DNA from: Actinokineospora diospyrosa
Lineage (GTDB): Bacteria; Actinomycetota; Actinomycetes; Mycobacteriales; Pseudonocardiaceae
Reading direction: 5' to 3'
Length of the DNA stretch: 64,000 nt
Assembly: GCF_024171925.1 (NCBI RefSeq)
Contig: NZ_JAMTCO010000006.1
Coordinates: 1 to 64,000 of the forward strand
Positions 7,717 to 14,343 of this stretch are shown in pieces; the first letter of the stretch is position 1; each line of letters begins with the position of its first letter. The notes under the pieces were generated by a model that was not told where the DNA came from, did not search any database, and worked only from the letters and a program-made list of their open reading frames with translations. Position numbers and translations under genes: made by a program.

Positions 7717-8097
7717 TCAGTCGGCTGTTTCGAGGTGTTCGCCGAGGATCGCCAGGTGGGTGCGGGCGGCGTCGCCGTGCCGGGCGCGGCCCGCGGCGGT
7801 GATGTGCACGAACACGCCGCGCCGATCGGCCTCGCAGAGCGCGCGCTCGACCAGCCCCGCGCGCTCGAGGCGCGCGACGGTGCGGGACAGGGCGCTCTGG
7901 CTCAGGTACATGGCGGCGGCGAGGTCGAGCATGCGCAGGCTCTCGCACTCGTGCGCGACGAGCCGGTCGAGGGTCTCGAACTCGTTCATGCTGATCCCGT
8001 GCGCCTCGCCCAGTTCGCGGTCGAGCCTGCAAGCGATCTCGTTGTAGCGCAGCGTCAACGACCGCCACTGGTCCACGAGGGGCGTCTGCCGGGGCAT
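7717..8097 (-). CDS. MarR-family transcriptional regulator
   Basis: This 126-residue winged-helix protein has the MarR pattern: N-terminal dimerisation helix, L-A-A-A-M-Y-L-S-Q-S-A-L-S-R-T-V-A-R-L-E-R-A-G-L as the helix-turn-helix (about 55-85), and a D-R-R-G-V-F-V-H-I-T wing. It is divergent from a DHA2-type drug exporter, the standard arrangement for a repressor whose ligand is the exported compound. The 100-bp intergenic region carries a regular array of palindromes, described separately. The regulator may also affect the STAND gene 28 bp downstream. Confidence 0.9.
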   Translation of the reverse strand: MPRQTPLVDQWRSLTLRYNEIACRLDRELGEAHGISMNEFETLDRLVAHECESLRMLDLAAAMYLSQSALSRTVARLERAGLVERALCEADRRGVFVHITAAGRARHGDAARTHLAILGEHLETAD

Positions 8098-8104
8098 GGC
8101 GGCA

Positions 8105-8190
8105 CCCTATCATGCGCGCACATTTAATGTCAAAGCATCTTATGTAGTGGCATATTATGTTGGCGCATTAGATGCGAGCGCATGTAGTTT
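8105..8190. promoter_or_regulatory. Array of 15-bp-spaced CATnnnATG palindromes
   Basis: Four 11-bp imperfect palindromes of form (A/G)CATnnnATG(T/C) start at 8120, 8135, 8150 and 8165, exactly 15 bp apart: ACATTTAATGT, GCATCTTATGT, GCATATTATGT and GCATTAGATGC (the second and third have one mismatched arm position). Half-sites at 8105-8115 and 8180-8190 keep the same phase. The stretch is far more AT-rich than its surroundings. It fills the marR-exporter gap and is best read as a multi-site operator for the MarR protein. Confidence 0.65.
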
Positions 8191-8197
8191 CGCCGAC

Positions 8198-9613
8198 GTG
8201 TCTCTCACCGAAACGCCCCTGGCGCCCGCCCCGTCGCGCGCCCCCGCCTGGTCCGGCCGGCTCTGGGGGGTGCTGGCCGTGCTCTGCGTCGTGCTGTTCC
8301 TCGACGGCATGGACGTGTCGATGGTCGGCGTGGCCCTGCCCTCGATCGGCGCCGAACTGGGCATGTCGGAGTCCTCGCTGCAGTGGCTGGTCAACGGCTA
8401 CGTGCTCGGCTACGGCGGCCTGCTGCTGCTCGGCGGGCGCACCGCCGACCTGCTCGGCCGCCGCCGGGTCTTCCTCATCGCCCTCGGCGCGTTCGCCGTC
8501 GCCTCGCTGGTCGGCGGCCTGGTCGACGACGGCGTGCTGCTCGTGCTCACCCGCTTCACCAAGGGGCTGGCCGCCGCGTTCACCGCGCCGACCGCCATGT
8601 CCATCCTCACCACGACCTTCGCCGAGGGCCCCGCCCGCAACCGGGCCCTGTCGATCTTCACCGTGTTCGGCGCGAGCGGGTACTCCTCCGGGCTGATCCT
8701 CGGCGGCCTGCTCACCAGCGCGGGCTGGCGCTGGACGTTCCTCACCCCGGTGCCGGTCGCGATCGGCGCGCTGCTGGTCGGCATCAAGCTGATCCCGCGC
8801 GACAACGCCCGCGCCGAGGGCGGCCACGACATCTGGGGCGCGGTCACCCTCACCGGCGGCATGCTGCTGGCGGTCTACACCGTCGTCACCGCGCCCGAAC
8901 GCGGTTGGCTGGCACCGCTGACGCTGGCGTCGGCGGTGGTGGTCGCCGCGCTGCTCACCGCGTTCGTGCTGATCGAGACCCGCATCGCGCACCCGTTGAT
9001 CCGCCTGGGGATCCTGCGCGTGGGCACCGTCGTGCGGGCCAACCTGAGCGTGGTCGCGCTGATGGGCTCCTACATCAGCTTCCAGTTCATCATGACGATC
9101 TACCTGCAGAACGTGCTCGGCTGGTCGCCGATGACGATGGCCCTCGCGCTGTTGCCCGCGGGCATCGTGGTGGTGGTCGGCTCACCGCTGGTGGGCAAGC
9201 TCATCGACCGCTACGGCACCGAGCGGCTGATCCTGGCCTCGATGGTGTCGTTGAGCCTGGGGTACGTGTGGTTCCTGGTCACCGCGGGCAGCACGCCGGA
9301 CTACCCGCTGGCGATCCTGCCCGCGATGCTGCTGCTCGGCGGCGGTTTCGGCTTCGGCTTCAGCGCGATCATGGCCCAGGGCACCGACGGCATCGACGAC
9401 GCCGAGCAGGGCTTGGCGGCCGGGCTGCTGCAGACCTCGGGGCAGGTCGGCTCCGCGCTGGTCCTCGCCGTGGTGACCGCGGTGCTCGCGGGCTCCGCGA
9501 CGCCGGTCGACCTCAGCGGTTTCCGCCCCGGCCTGAACTTCGTCACGGCGGTCGCGGTCGCGGGGTTGGTGCTCAACCTCGTCCCGTTGGCCCGCCGCGC
9601 GCGCCGGGGGTGA
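8198..9613 (+). CDS. DHA2-family (14-TM) MFS multidrug exporter
   Basis: With the GTG at 8198 the product is about 471 residues, beginning V-S-L-T-E-T-P-L-A-P. I see 14 hydrophobic segments; the first contains V-L-F-L-D-G-M-D-V-S-M-V-G-V-A-L-P, the EmrB/QacA motif D, and G-G-R-T-A-D-L-L-G-R-R-R is motif A after TM2. It should be a proton-coupled exporter of drugs or a secondary metabolite in the membrane. No clear Shine-Dalgarno precedes the start, so leaderless translation is possible; longer in-frame versions would read through the operator array. The divergent MarR protein is the likely regulator. Confidence 0.9.
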   Translation: MSLTETPLAPAPSRAPAWSGRLWGVLAVLCVVLFLDGMDVSMVGVALPSIGAELGMSESSLQWLVNGYVLGYGGLLLLGGRTADLLGRRRVFLIALGAFAVASLVGGLVDDGVLLVLTRFTKGLAAAFTAPTAMSILTTTFAEGPARNRALSIFTVFGASGYSSGLILGGLLTSAGWRWTFLTPVPVAIGALLVGIKLIPRDNARAEGGHDIWGAVTLTGGMLLAVYTVVTAPERGWLAPLTLASAVVVAALLTAFVLIETRIAHPLIRLGILRVGTVVRANLSVVALMGSYISFQFIMTIYLQNVLGWSPMTMALALLPAGIVVVVGSPLVGKLIDRYGTERLILASMVSLSLGYVWFLVTAGSTPDYPLAILPAMLLLGGGFGFGFSAIMAQGTDGIDDAEQGLAAGLLQTSGQVGSALVLAVVTAVLAGSATPVDLSGFRPGLNFVTAVAVAGLVLNLVPLARRARRG

Positions 9614-9621
9614 ACCGGCGG

Positions 9622-9653
9622 ACCCGGGCCACCTTGGGGGAGGTGGCCCGGGT
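9622..9653 (+). terminator. Intrinsic hairpin terminator
   Basis: A perfect 13-bp stem (ACCCGGGCCACCT with AGGTGGCCCGGGT) with a 6-nt loop begins 9 bp after the exporter stop and separates it from the P450 gene. Confidence 0.8.
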
Positions 9654-9675
9654 TCACCGGGTCGGGTGATCGGCC

Positions 9676-9705
9676 TTGGAAGTTGCTCTTGGTCGCGCCT
9701 AGCGT
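9676..9705 (+). promoter_or_regulatory. Candidate promoter of the P450 gene
   Basis: TTGGAA at 9676-9681 and TAGCGT at 9700-9705 are separated by 18 bp and lie about 50 bp ahead of the P450 ATG, directly behind the terminator. The match to housekeeping sigma boxes is moderate. Confidence 0.35.
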
Positions 9706-9754
9706 GGTCGCGACTCGACCGACCGCGCGGTCTCCCTCGGACCGAAAGCAGCCC

Positions 9755-11140
9755 ATGGCGAACCCGTTCACCGCGATCCCGTCCGCTCCCGGCGCGTTCC
9801 CGCTGGTGGGCCACGCGCCCGGGCTGATGCGCGATCCGTTGGCCTTCCTCGACTCGTTGCCCGCCCACGGCGACCTGGTGCGGGTCCGGCTCGGCCCGCT
9901 GCGCGCCGTTGTGGTGTGCACCGCCGAGTTGACCGCGACCGTGCTGCGCGACGACCACGTCTTCGACAAGGGCGGCCCGTTCTGGGACCGGGTCCGCGAG
10001 TTCGCGGGCGACGGCCTGTCCTCCTGCCCGCACCACCTCCACCGCCGCCAGCGACGGCTGGTGCAACCGGCCTTCCACCCCAGCCGCCTGCCCGCGTACG
10101 CCGCCGTGATGGCCAGGGAAGCGGCCGCGACGATGCAGGCCTGGCAAGACGGTGCGGAGCTGGATGTGTTGCCCCGCATGCTGGACCTGACATCCCGCAT
10201 CGTCGCGGTGACGATGTTCTCCGACGCCCTGCCGGAAGCCGAGTTCGCCCAAGCCCTCGACGACACCACTGTGCTGATGACCGGCCTCTACCGCCGGATG
10301 ATGACCCCACCGTTGCTGGACAACATCCCCACCCCCGGCAACCGCGCCTACCGCCGCTCAACGTTGCGACTGCGCGAAACCCTCTACCGCATCGTCGTCG
10401 ACCGCCGAGCCCTCCGCGCCGACCACGGCGACCTGCTCTCGGCGCTGCTCGCCGCCCAAGACCCGCAGACCAGGGGCGGCTCGACCGACGCGGAACTGAC
10501 CGACCAGCTGATCACCTTCTTCATCGCGGGCTCCGAGACCGCCGCGAGTTGCCTGTCCTGGACCCTGCACCTGCTGGCCACCCGACCCGACCTGCAGGAG
10601 CAGGTGCACGCGGAGGCCGCGCACATCCTGTCCGCCAAGACCGCCGCAGGCGTCGACACCACCACCGGCCGGGTGATCACCGAGTCGCTGCGGATGTGGC
10701 CACCGGTCTGGATGTTCACCCGCACCACGACGATGGACACCGAACTGGGCGGCCACCACATCCCCGCCGACACAGCGGTGATCGTCAGCCCACAGCTGAT
10801 CCACCACCGCGCAGACGTGTACCCGCACCCCGAGGAGTTCGACCCCGACCGCTGGCTGGTCGAACCCACGCCGCGGACACCGTACTTGCCGTTCAGCGCG
10901 GGGCCCCGGAAGTGCGTGGGGAACCAGTACGCGTTGACGGAAATCGCTATCGCGCTGGCGACAGTGGTGGGTCGGTGGCGGGTGGAGGCTTTGCCGGAGA
11001 GCGGCGTTCGTGTAGCTCCCGCGGCTACGTTGCGGCCGCGGGGATTGCGGTTGCGAGTTGTGGATCGGGGCACGGGGGCATCGCTTCCGGTGCAGCGGCG
11101 GGGGAGTGCGGCGCCGGTGGTGGAGCCGAAGGGGCCTTAG
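9755..11140 (+). CDS. Cytochrome P450
   Basis: Starting at the ATG at 9755 gives about 461 residues beginning MANPFTAIPSAPGAFP-L-V-G-H. Diagnostic motifs are present: I-helix A-G-S-E-T-A (oxygen activation), E-S-L-R (ExxR), and the haem loop F-S-A-G-P-R-K-C-V-G with the cysteine thiolate. The L-V-G-H opening and the long BC region resemble class-E group I P450s of the pentalenene-oxygenase type, which act on terpenes or other hydrophobic metabolites. No terpene synthase or dedicated ferredoxin is adjacent; the FprA-like reductase at 57063 could supply electrons. The substrate cannot be told. The C-terminal tail after the L-R-L-R-V-V-D strand is longer than usual and low in complexity. Confidence 0.9.
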   Translation: MANPFTAIPSAPGAFPLVGHAPGLMRDPLAFLDSLPAHGDLVRVRLGPLRAVVVCTAELTATVLRDDHVFDKGGPFWDRVREFAGDGLSSCPHHLHRRQRRLVQPAFHPSRLPAYAAVMAREAAATMQAWQDGAELDVLPRMLDLTSRIVAVTMFSDALPEAEFAQALDDTTVLMTGLYRRMMTPPLLDNIPTPGNRAYRRSTLRLRETLYRIVVDRRALRADHGDLLSALLAAQDPQTRGGSTDAELTDQLITFFIAGSETAASCLSWTLHLLATRPDLQEQVHAEAAHILSAKTAAGVDTTTGRVITESLRMWPPVWMFTRTTTMDTELGGHHIPADTAVIVSPQLIHHRADVYPHPEEFDPDRWLVEPTPRTPYLPFSAGPRKCVGNQYALTEIAIALATVVGRWRVEALPESGVRVAPAATLRPRGLRLRVVDRGTGASLPVQRRGSAAPVVEPKGP

Positions 11141-11179
11141 GGGCGCGCTGCGTTTGGTTGTTGGTGGCGGGGGTGGATG

Positions 11180-11465
11180 GTTGTCCACAACGCCTTGAGT
11201 GGTCCACAGGCTGTGCTTGCTGCTGCTGGTTTGTTGGGGTTCCTCGGTAGGCTGTGTATTGGGGGCGCTTGTGGCGGATGATCTTGTGCGGGGTGCCGCT
11301 GTGGTGGTTGGTTGTCCACAACGGCTTGGGTTGTGCACAGGCTTCGGCTGCTGGTTCCGGATTGTTGGGGTTCCTCGGTAAGCTGTATATCGGGGGCGCT
11401 CGTGGCAGATGATCTTTGCGGCCTGGTTGTGGTTGTCCACAACGGTTCTGGTTGTCCACAGGGCG
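11180..11465 (+). repeat. Three paired DnaA-box-like modules
   Basis: TTGTCCACA (the high-GC actinobacterial DnaA box) occurs at 11181-11189, 11312-11320, 11433-11441 and 11452-11460. Near matches TGGTCCACA (11200) and TTGTGCACA (11331) complete three pairs, each with about 19-bp centre-to-centre spacing. Each pair is followed 40-60 bp later by TCGGTA(A/G)GCTGT(A/G)TAT and, for the first two, by a TGGCGGATGATCTTG-type phrase. There is no dnaA, dnaN or parAB nearby, so this is not oriC; DnaA titration or a repeat-encoded function is possible. Confidence 0.65.
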
Positions 11466-11697
11466 CCGTTCGCTACTGCCGCTGTGTCGGTGCGTCTCGG
11501 TAGGCTGTGTATTTGGGGGCTTTCGATCAGGTTGATCTTGGCGTAGGCCGGGGTTGGGGGTGCGGGGCAAGGGATTCGGGCCTCCGCCTTCGGCTCCGGG
11601 GGTCGGCCTCGTCGCCTGGCGGCGAGCTCGGCGACCCGGGATCGGACGCCTCGTTGCCTGGCGGCAACATCGGGCCCGATCCGCGACAATGCGGAAA

Positions 11698-11842
11698 GCT
11701 CGATGGGGTGGACCTGTTTTGTGCGGGGCCCCTACGGCACCCGTGGCAGGACCGCAAAGCAGGGGCCGAAAAGCATGGCCCTGTCCGCTACCGACGCTAC
11801 GGCTGCCGTCCCCCCACACAAAACAGGTCCACCCCATCGAGC
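11698..11842 (-). repeat. Conserved 145-bp hairpin element, copy B
   Basis: The outer 24-nt arms at 11698-11721 and 11819-11842 are perfect complements. The internal tip stem CAGGGGCC / GGCCCTG is kept with a GAAAAGCAT loop. Differences from copy A are concentrated in the middle part, where ACGGCACCCGT faces ACGGCTGCCGT with one mismatch. Flanks match copies A and C. Confidence 0.75.
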
Positions 11843-12176
11843 AGTTGGCACCAGCGAGTCCGACTGTCCAGGTGCTGGGTTGGCAGGGCAGCCGAGAGTG
11901 GGCTGGGTTGGCACCGGCCGTTCCGACTGTCTACGGGTTAGGTAGGTGGGTTGGGGCGGACCTGGCGGGGGCGGGCTGGCACCGCTGGGTCCGAGTGTCC
12001 AGGGGCTAAGTAGGTGGGTTGGGGCGGACCTGAAGGGGGTGGGGATGGCACCGCTGGGGTCGGGTGTTCCGTGGTTGATCAGTAGGCCGGTCCTGCCGGG
12101 AGTTGGGCTGGCACCCCAGCTTCTGGGTGTCCAGTGGTCAGTGGCGCCTCGGAGTGGATGATGCATCTCCCAGGGA

Positions 12177-13331
12177 TCAGCCCTGGCGTACGGCGGGTGA
12201 AACGTAGCCGGTTTCTATGCGGTGGCCGGCTAGCCAGGTTGTGAGTCGGTGGGCTTCGTCGGTTAGGGCGCGGTGGGCTTGTGGTGAGATCTTTTCCAGC
12301 AAGCGAATCTCGACCACGCCTGCGCTGTCCTGTATCCAGCAGCCCACTATTCGGCCGTTTACCCAGGCGGTGGTTCCGGCGTTTCCCCGGGTGTCGAACA
12401 GTTGTGACCGGTGGGTTCCGAGGTAGAAGTCCCGGCCTCGCCAGCCCATGACCGTTGGGTCCAGTACCGGGAGCAGGGCCACCCACAACCCCGGGTCGGC
12501 CACCTCCTCGAGGTCGTCCGGTAGTAGCCACCCCACTTCGCCGCTGTCCAGTGAGACCGTGACCGCGTCGAGGGCCGAGAGTGCCATGCGCACAGCGGCT
12601 TTGGTCGAACCCAGCCACCAGACGATGTCGTCTTCTGTTCCTGGGCCGAAGGTTCGCAGCCAGTTGCGGACGAGTTCGCGGTATCCCTCGGCTGCGTCAA
12701 GAGGGTCAGGGATGGAGCCCAGCCAGTGGCGCATCAGTGTCCACTTTGGGCGGGAGGTGTTCCAGCGGCCGGTGTTGGTGCCGCGAACGATGTCGGCGGT
12801 CGCGCCCAGGTGGGTGAGCACCCGTGAGGCCGACCACGTCTCGCTTCCCGCTACTTTGACGTCGATCAGCGGGATTGCTCGGCGGATTTCCAGGGCTGTG
12901 CGGCCATCGGGGAGGTCGGCCAGGTGGGCGAGGACTTCGGCGCGTGCTTGGTCGAGCCAGGCGTTGCCGTCGGGGGTGAGGCCGGTGGCGACTACGTCTT
13001 TGGCCATTCGGGCGCGTTCGGTGCCTGCAACTCTGGCTGATGCGCTGGACCAAGCCGCCGGGAGCAAAGCGCGGGGGAACACGAAAAGGGTGCGGCGCAT
13101 GGCTAGTTGTTTGATGAGGGTGCGGTCGGTGTGCAGGGCGCGGTCCACGTCGGCGATGTGCATCTCGGGCATGCGGGCCCAGCAGGAGAGGTAGACGGTC
13201 GCGGGTTCGGTGGCGTGCAGCACCGTCATCGCGGTGGTGACGGCTTCCGGGGTGCTCACCCGCGAGGTCGGGGTGAGGGCGTGGCGGTGGGCCAGGCGGG
13301 CGCGGCGGTGGTCGTCGGAGACGTGCTGCAT
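12177..13331 (-). CDS. Winged-helix DNA-binding (HTH_42/AlkX-AlkZ-like) protein
   Basis: This 384-residue protein matches the HTH_42 superfamily of tandem winged helices, which includes the interstrand-crosslink glycosylases AlkX (YcaQ) and AlkZ. Recognisable segments are A-T-V-Y-L-S-C-W-A-R-M near 50, L-A-M-R-R-T-L-F-V-F-P near 75, a W-x-T-S-R-P-K-W-T block near 195, and a C-terminal V-L-D-P-T-V-M-G-W-R-x-R-D region. In known glycosylases a Q-phi-Q or related triad precedes the LSLWAR-like segment; here the equivalent place reads H-A-T-E, so the usual second glutamine seems absent and catalysis is doubtful. The gene is divergent from the oxygenase at 13432 and has no clear Shine-Dalgarno. 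Confidence 0.7.
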   Translation of the reverse strand: MQHVSDDHRRARLAHRHALTPTSRVSTPEAVTTAMTVLHATEPATVYLSCWARMPEMHIADVDRALHTDRTLIKQLAMRRTLFVFPRALLPAAWSSASARVAGTERARMAKDVVATGLTPDGNAWLDQARAEVLAHLADLPDGRTALEIRRAIPLIDVKVAGSETWSASRVLTHLGATADIVRGTNTGRWNTSRPKWTLMRHWLGSIPDPLDAAEGYRELVRNWLRTFGPGTEDDIVWWLGSTKAAVRMALSALDAVTVSLDSGEVGWLLPDDLEEVADPGLWVALLPVLDPTVMGWRGRDFYLGTHRSQLFDTRGNAGTTAWVNGRIVGCWIQDSAGVVEIRLLEKISPQAHRALTDEAHRLTTWLAGHRIETGYVSPAVRQG

Positions 13332-13431
13332 GGGGTCATCGTGGCAGGTCGGGTGGGGTTGGACCGACTAAGGGAGGTTGTCGCGGCGGGGTGGGGCGCG
13401 TAGAGAGGGAGGGGACGATCGGGGGTTCGGC

Positions 13432-14211
13432 ATGACAACGGCGACTGTGCGCTACCTCGCGCCTGCCTGGCGGCACACCGACGAGATCCCGGTCATCGCC
13501 GATTGGGCGACGATGGCCGCCAACACCGAGGCGCACCCGGTCCAGGTGCACAACGCCCGTGACGCCGAGTGCGACGTGGAAACCACCGGGTTCCAACGGA
13601 TCGCGCACACCACGGCGACCGACTTCCGCGACCGGTTCGCCGTCGAGCGCGGCTACCTGTCCGAAGTGGCCGGTCTGGTCCAGCGGCACACCGGCGCCGA
13701 CCGCGTCGTCGCCACCCATCACTTCATCCGCTGGGGCGACCCGGAGGACTTCGAGGCGGGCTACGCCGGATTCCTCCACGGGGACAAGCCGCTCATCGAC
13801 CCGGCGGGCTACTCCTGGGACCGCGTCGACCGGCTCGGCCTCGCCATCGACCGCGACCAGGGCTGGGACTTCGCCTGGTACAACACGTGGCAGCCCGTAG
13901 ACCGGCCCGCGATCCGCAACCCGCTCACCTTCATCGACGCGGGCACCGTCACCCCCGACGACCTCCGCCTCTACAGCTACGACGGCGCGGGTGAGCGGAA
14001 CCTGGAAACCGTGCCCCTGCGCGCCCAGGCCCACCGCTTCTACTACTTCCCCGACCTCGACACCGACGAACTGGTCCTGTTCAAGCAGCTCGAGACCAGA
14101 CCGGGGCGCACCCCCACCTGCCTGCACTCGGCGATCGACGCGCCGGTCCCGGCCGAGACCCCGTTGCGGCGCAGCATCGAGGTCCGCTGGATGTGCGTGT
14201 TCGCCGCATAA
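13432..14211 (+). CDS. CmcJ/NvfI-family putative oxygenase
   Basis: This 259-residue protein resembles the CmcJ/NvfI family (2-oxoglutarate-dioxygenase-like fold; CmcJ acts in cephamycin 7-methoxylation). Supporting features are an N-terminal V-R-Y-L-A beta strand, the central W-D-F-A-W-Y-N-T-W-Q-P block, R-N-P-L-T-F-I-D, and a C-terminal R-R-S-I-E-V-R-W strand. The W-Y-N-x-W-x-P signature is the family's most conserved feature. It starts at an ATG 13 nt after a GAGGGAGGGG ribosome site. No beta-lactam or other biosynthetic genes surround it, so its substrate is unknown. Confidence 0.75.
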   Translation: MTTATVRYLAPAWRHTDEIPVIADWATMAANTEAHPVQVHNARDAECDVETTGFQRIAHTTATDFRDRFAVERGYLSEVAGLVQRHTGADRVVATHHFIRWGDPEDFEAGYAGFLHGDKPLIDPAGYSWDRVDRLGLAIDRDQGWDFAWYNTWQPVDRPAIRNPLTFIDAGTVTPDDLRLYSYDGAGERNLETVPLRAQAHRFYYFPDLDTDELVLFKQLETRPGRTPTCLHSAIDAPVPAETPLRRSIEVRWMCVFAA

Positions 14212-14286
14212 GTCTGGAATATCCGGTGCGCGATTGCTCCGGGAGTGCAGACGGAAGGAGTCTTGGGATAGGTCATTCGGGTGACC

Positions 14287-14312
14287 CACTAACGGACGCT
14301 GATCCGTTGGAG
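14287..14312 (+). terminator. Hairpin, probable terminator
   Basis: AACGGA (14291-14296) pairs with TCCGTT (14303-14308), extended by CACT/AGTG with a 2-nt bulge. It is about 75 bp downstream of the oxygenase stop and just before the next gene; a weak terminator or leader hairpin. Confidence 0.4.
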
Positions 14313-14343
14313 TGATCACGCTGGGTATGCCTTGTGGCGGCTG

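Larger units (their letters stand above)
11141..12176. repeat. Composite intergenic repeat, locus B (no gene)
   Basis: I see no convincing gene in this kilobase. It contains three paired TTGTCCACA modules (11180-11210, 11312-11340, 11433-11460), each followed by a GGTA(A/G)GCTGT(A/G)TAT motif. The GTCGCCTGGCGGCGA and GTTGCCTGGCGGCAA hairpins follow at about 11610-11680, then hairpin copy B (11698-11842), then about four units of the ~68-bp minisatellite (to about 12140). The order is the same as at 37070-37870. Confidence 0.8.

Noticed and set aside
8096-8197. Longer N terminus for the MFS exporter
   Set aside because: It would translate the palindrome array and overlap the marR start; the residues are unlike a transporter N terminus.
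11180-11465. Chromosomal replication origin (oriC) because of several TTGTCCACA boxes
   Set aside because: There are only about six boxes, no AT-rich unwinding region and no dnaA, dnaN, parA/B or rpmH gene nearby; the same paired boxes recur at other loci with a repeat family.
9755-14211. A biosynthetic gene cluster joining the P450 and the CmcJ-like oxygenase
   Set aside because: They are separated by a repeat locus and a divergent winged-helix gene, and no scaffold-forming synthase (PKS, NRPS, terpene) is present.
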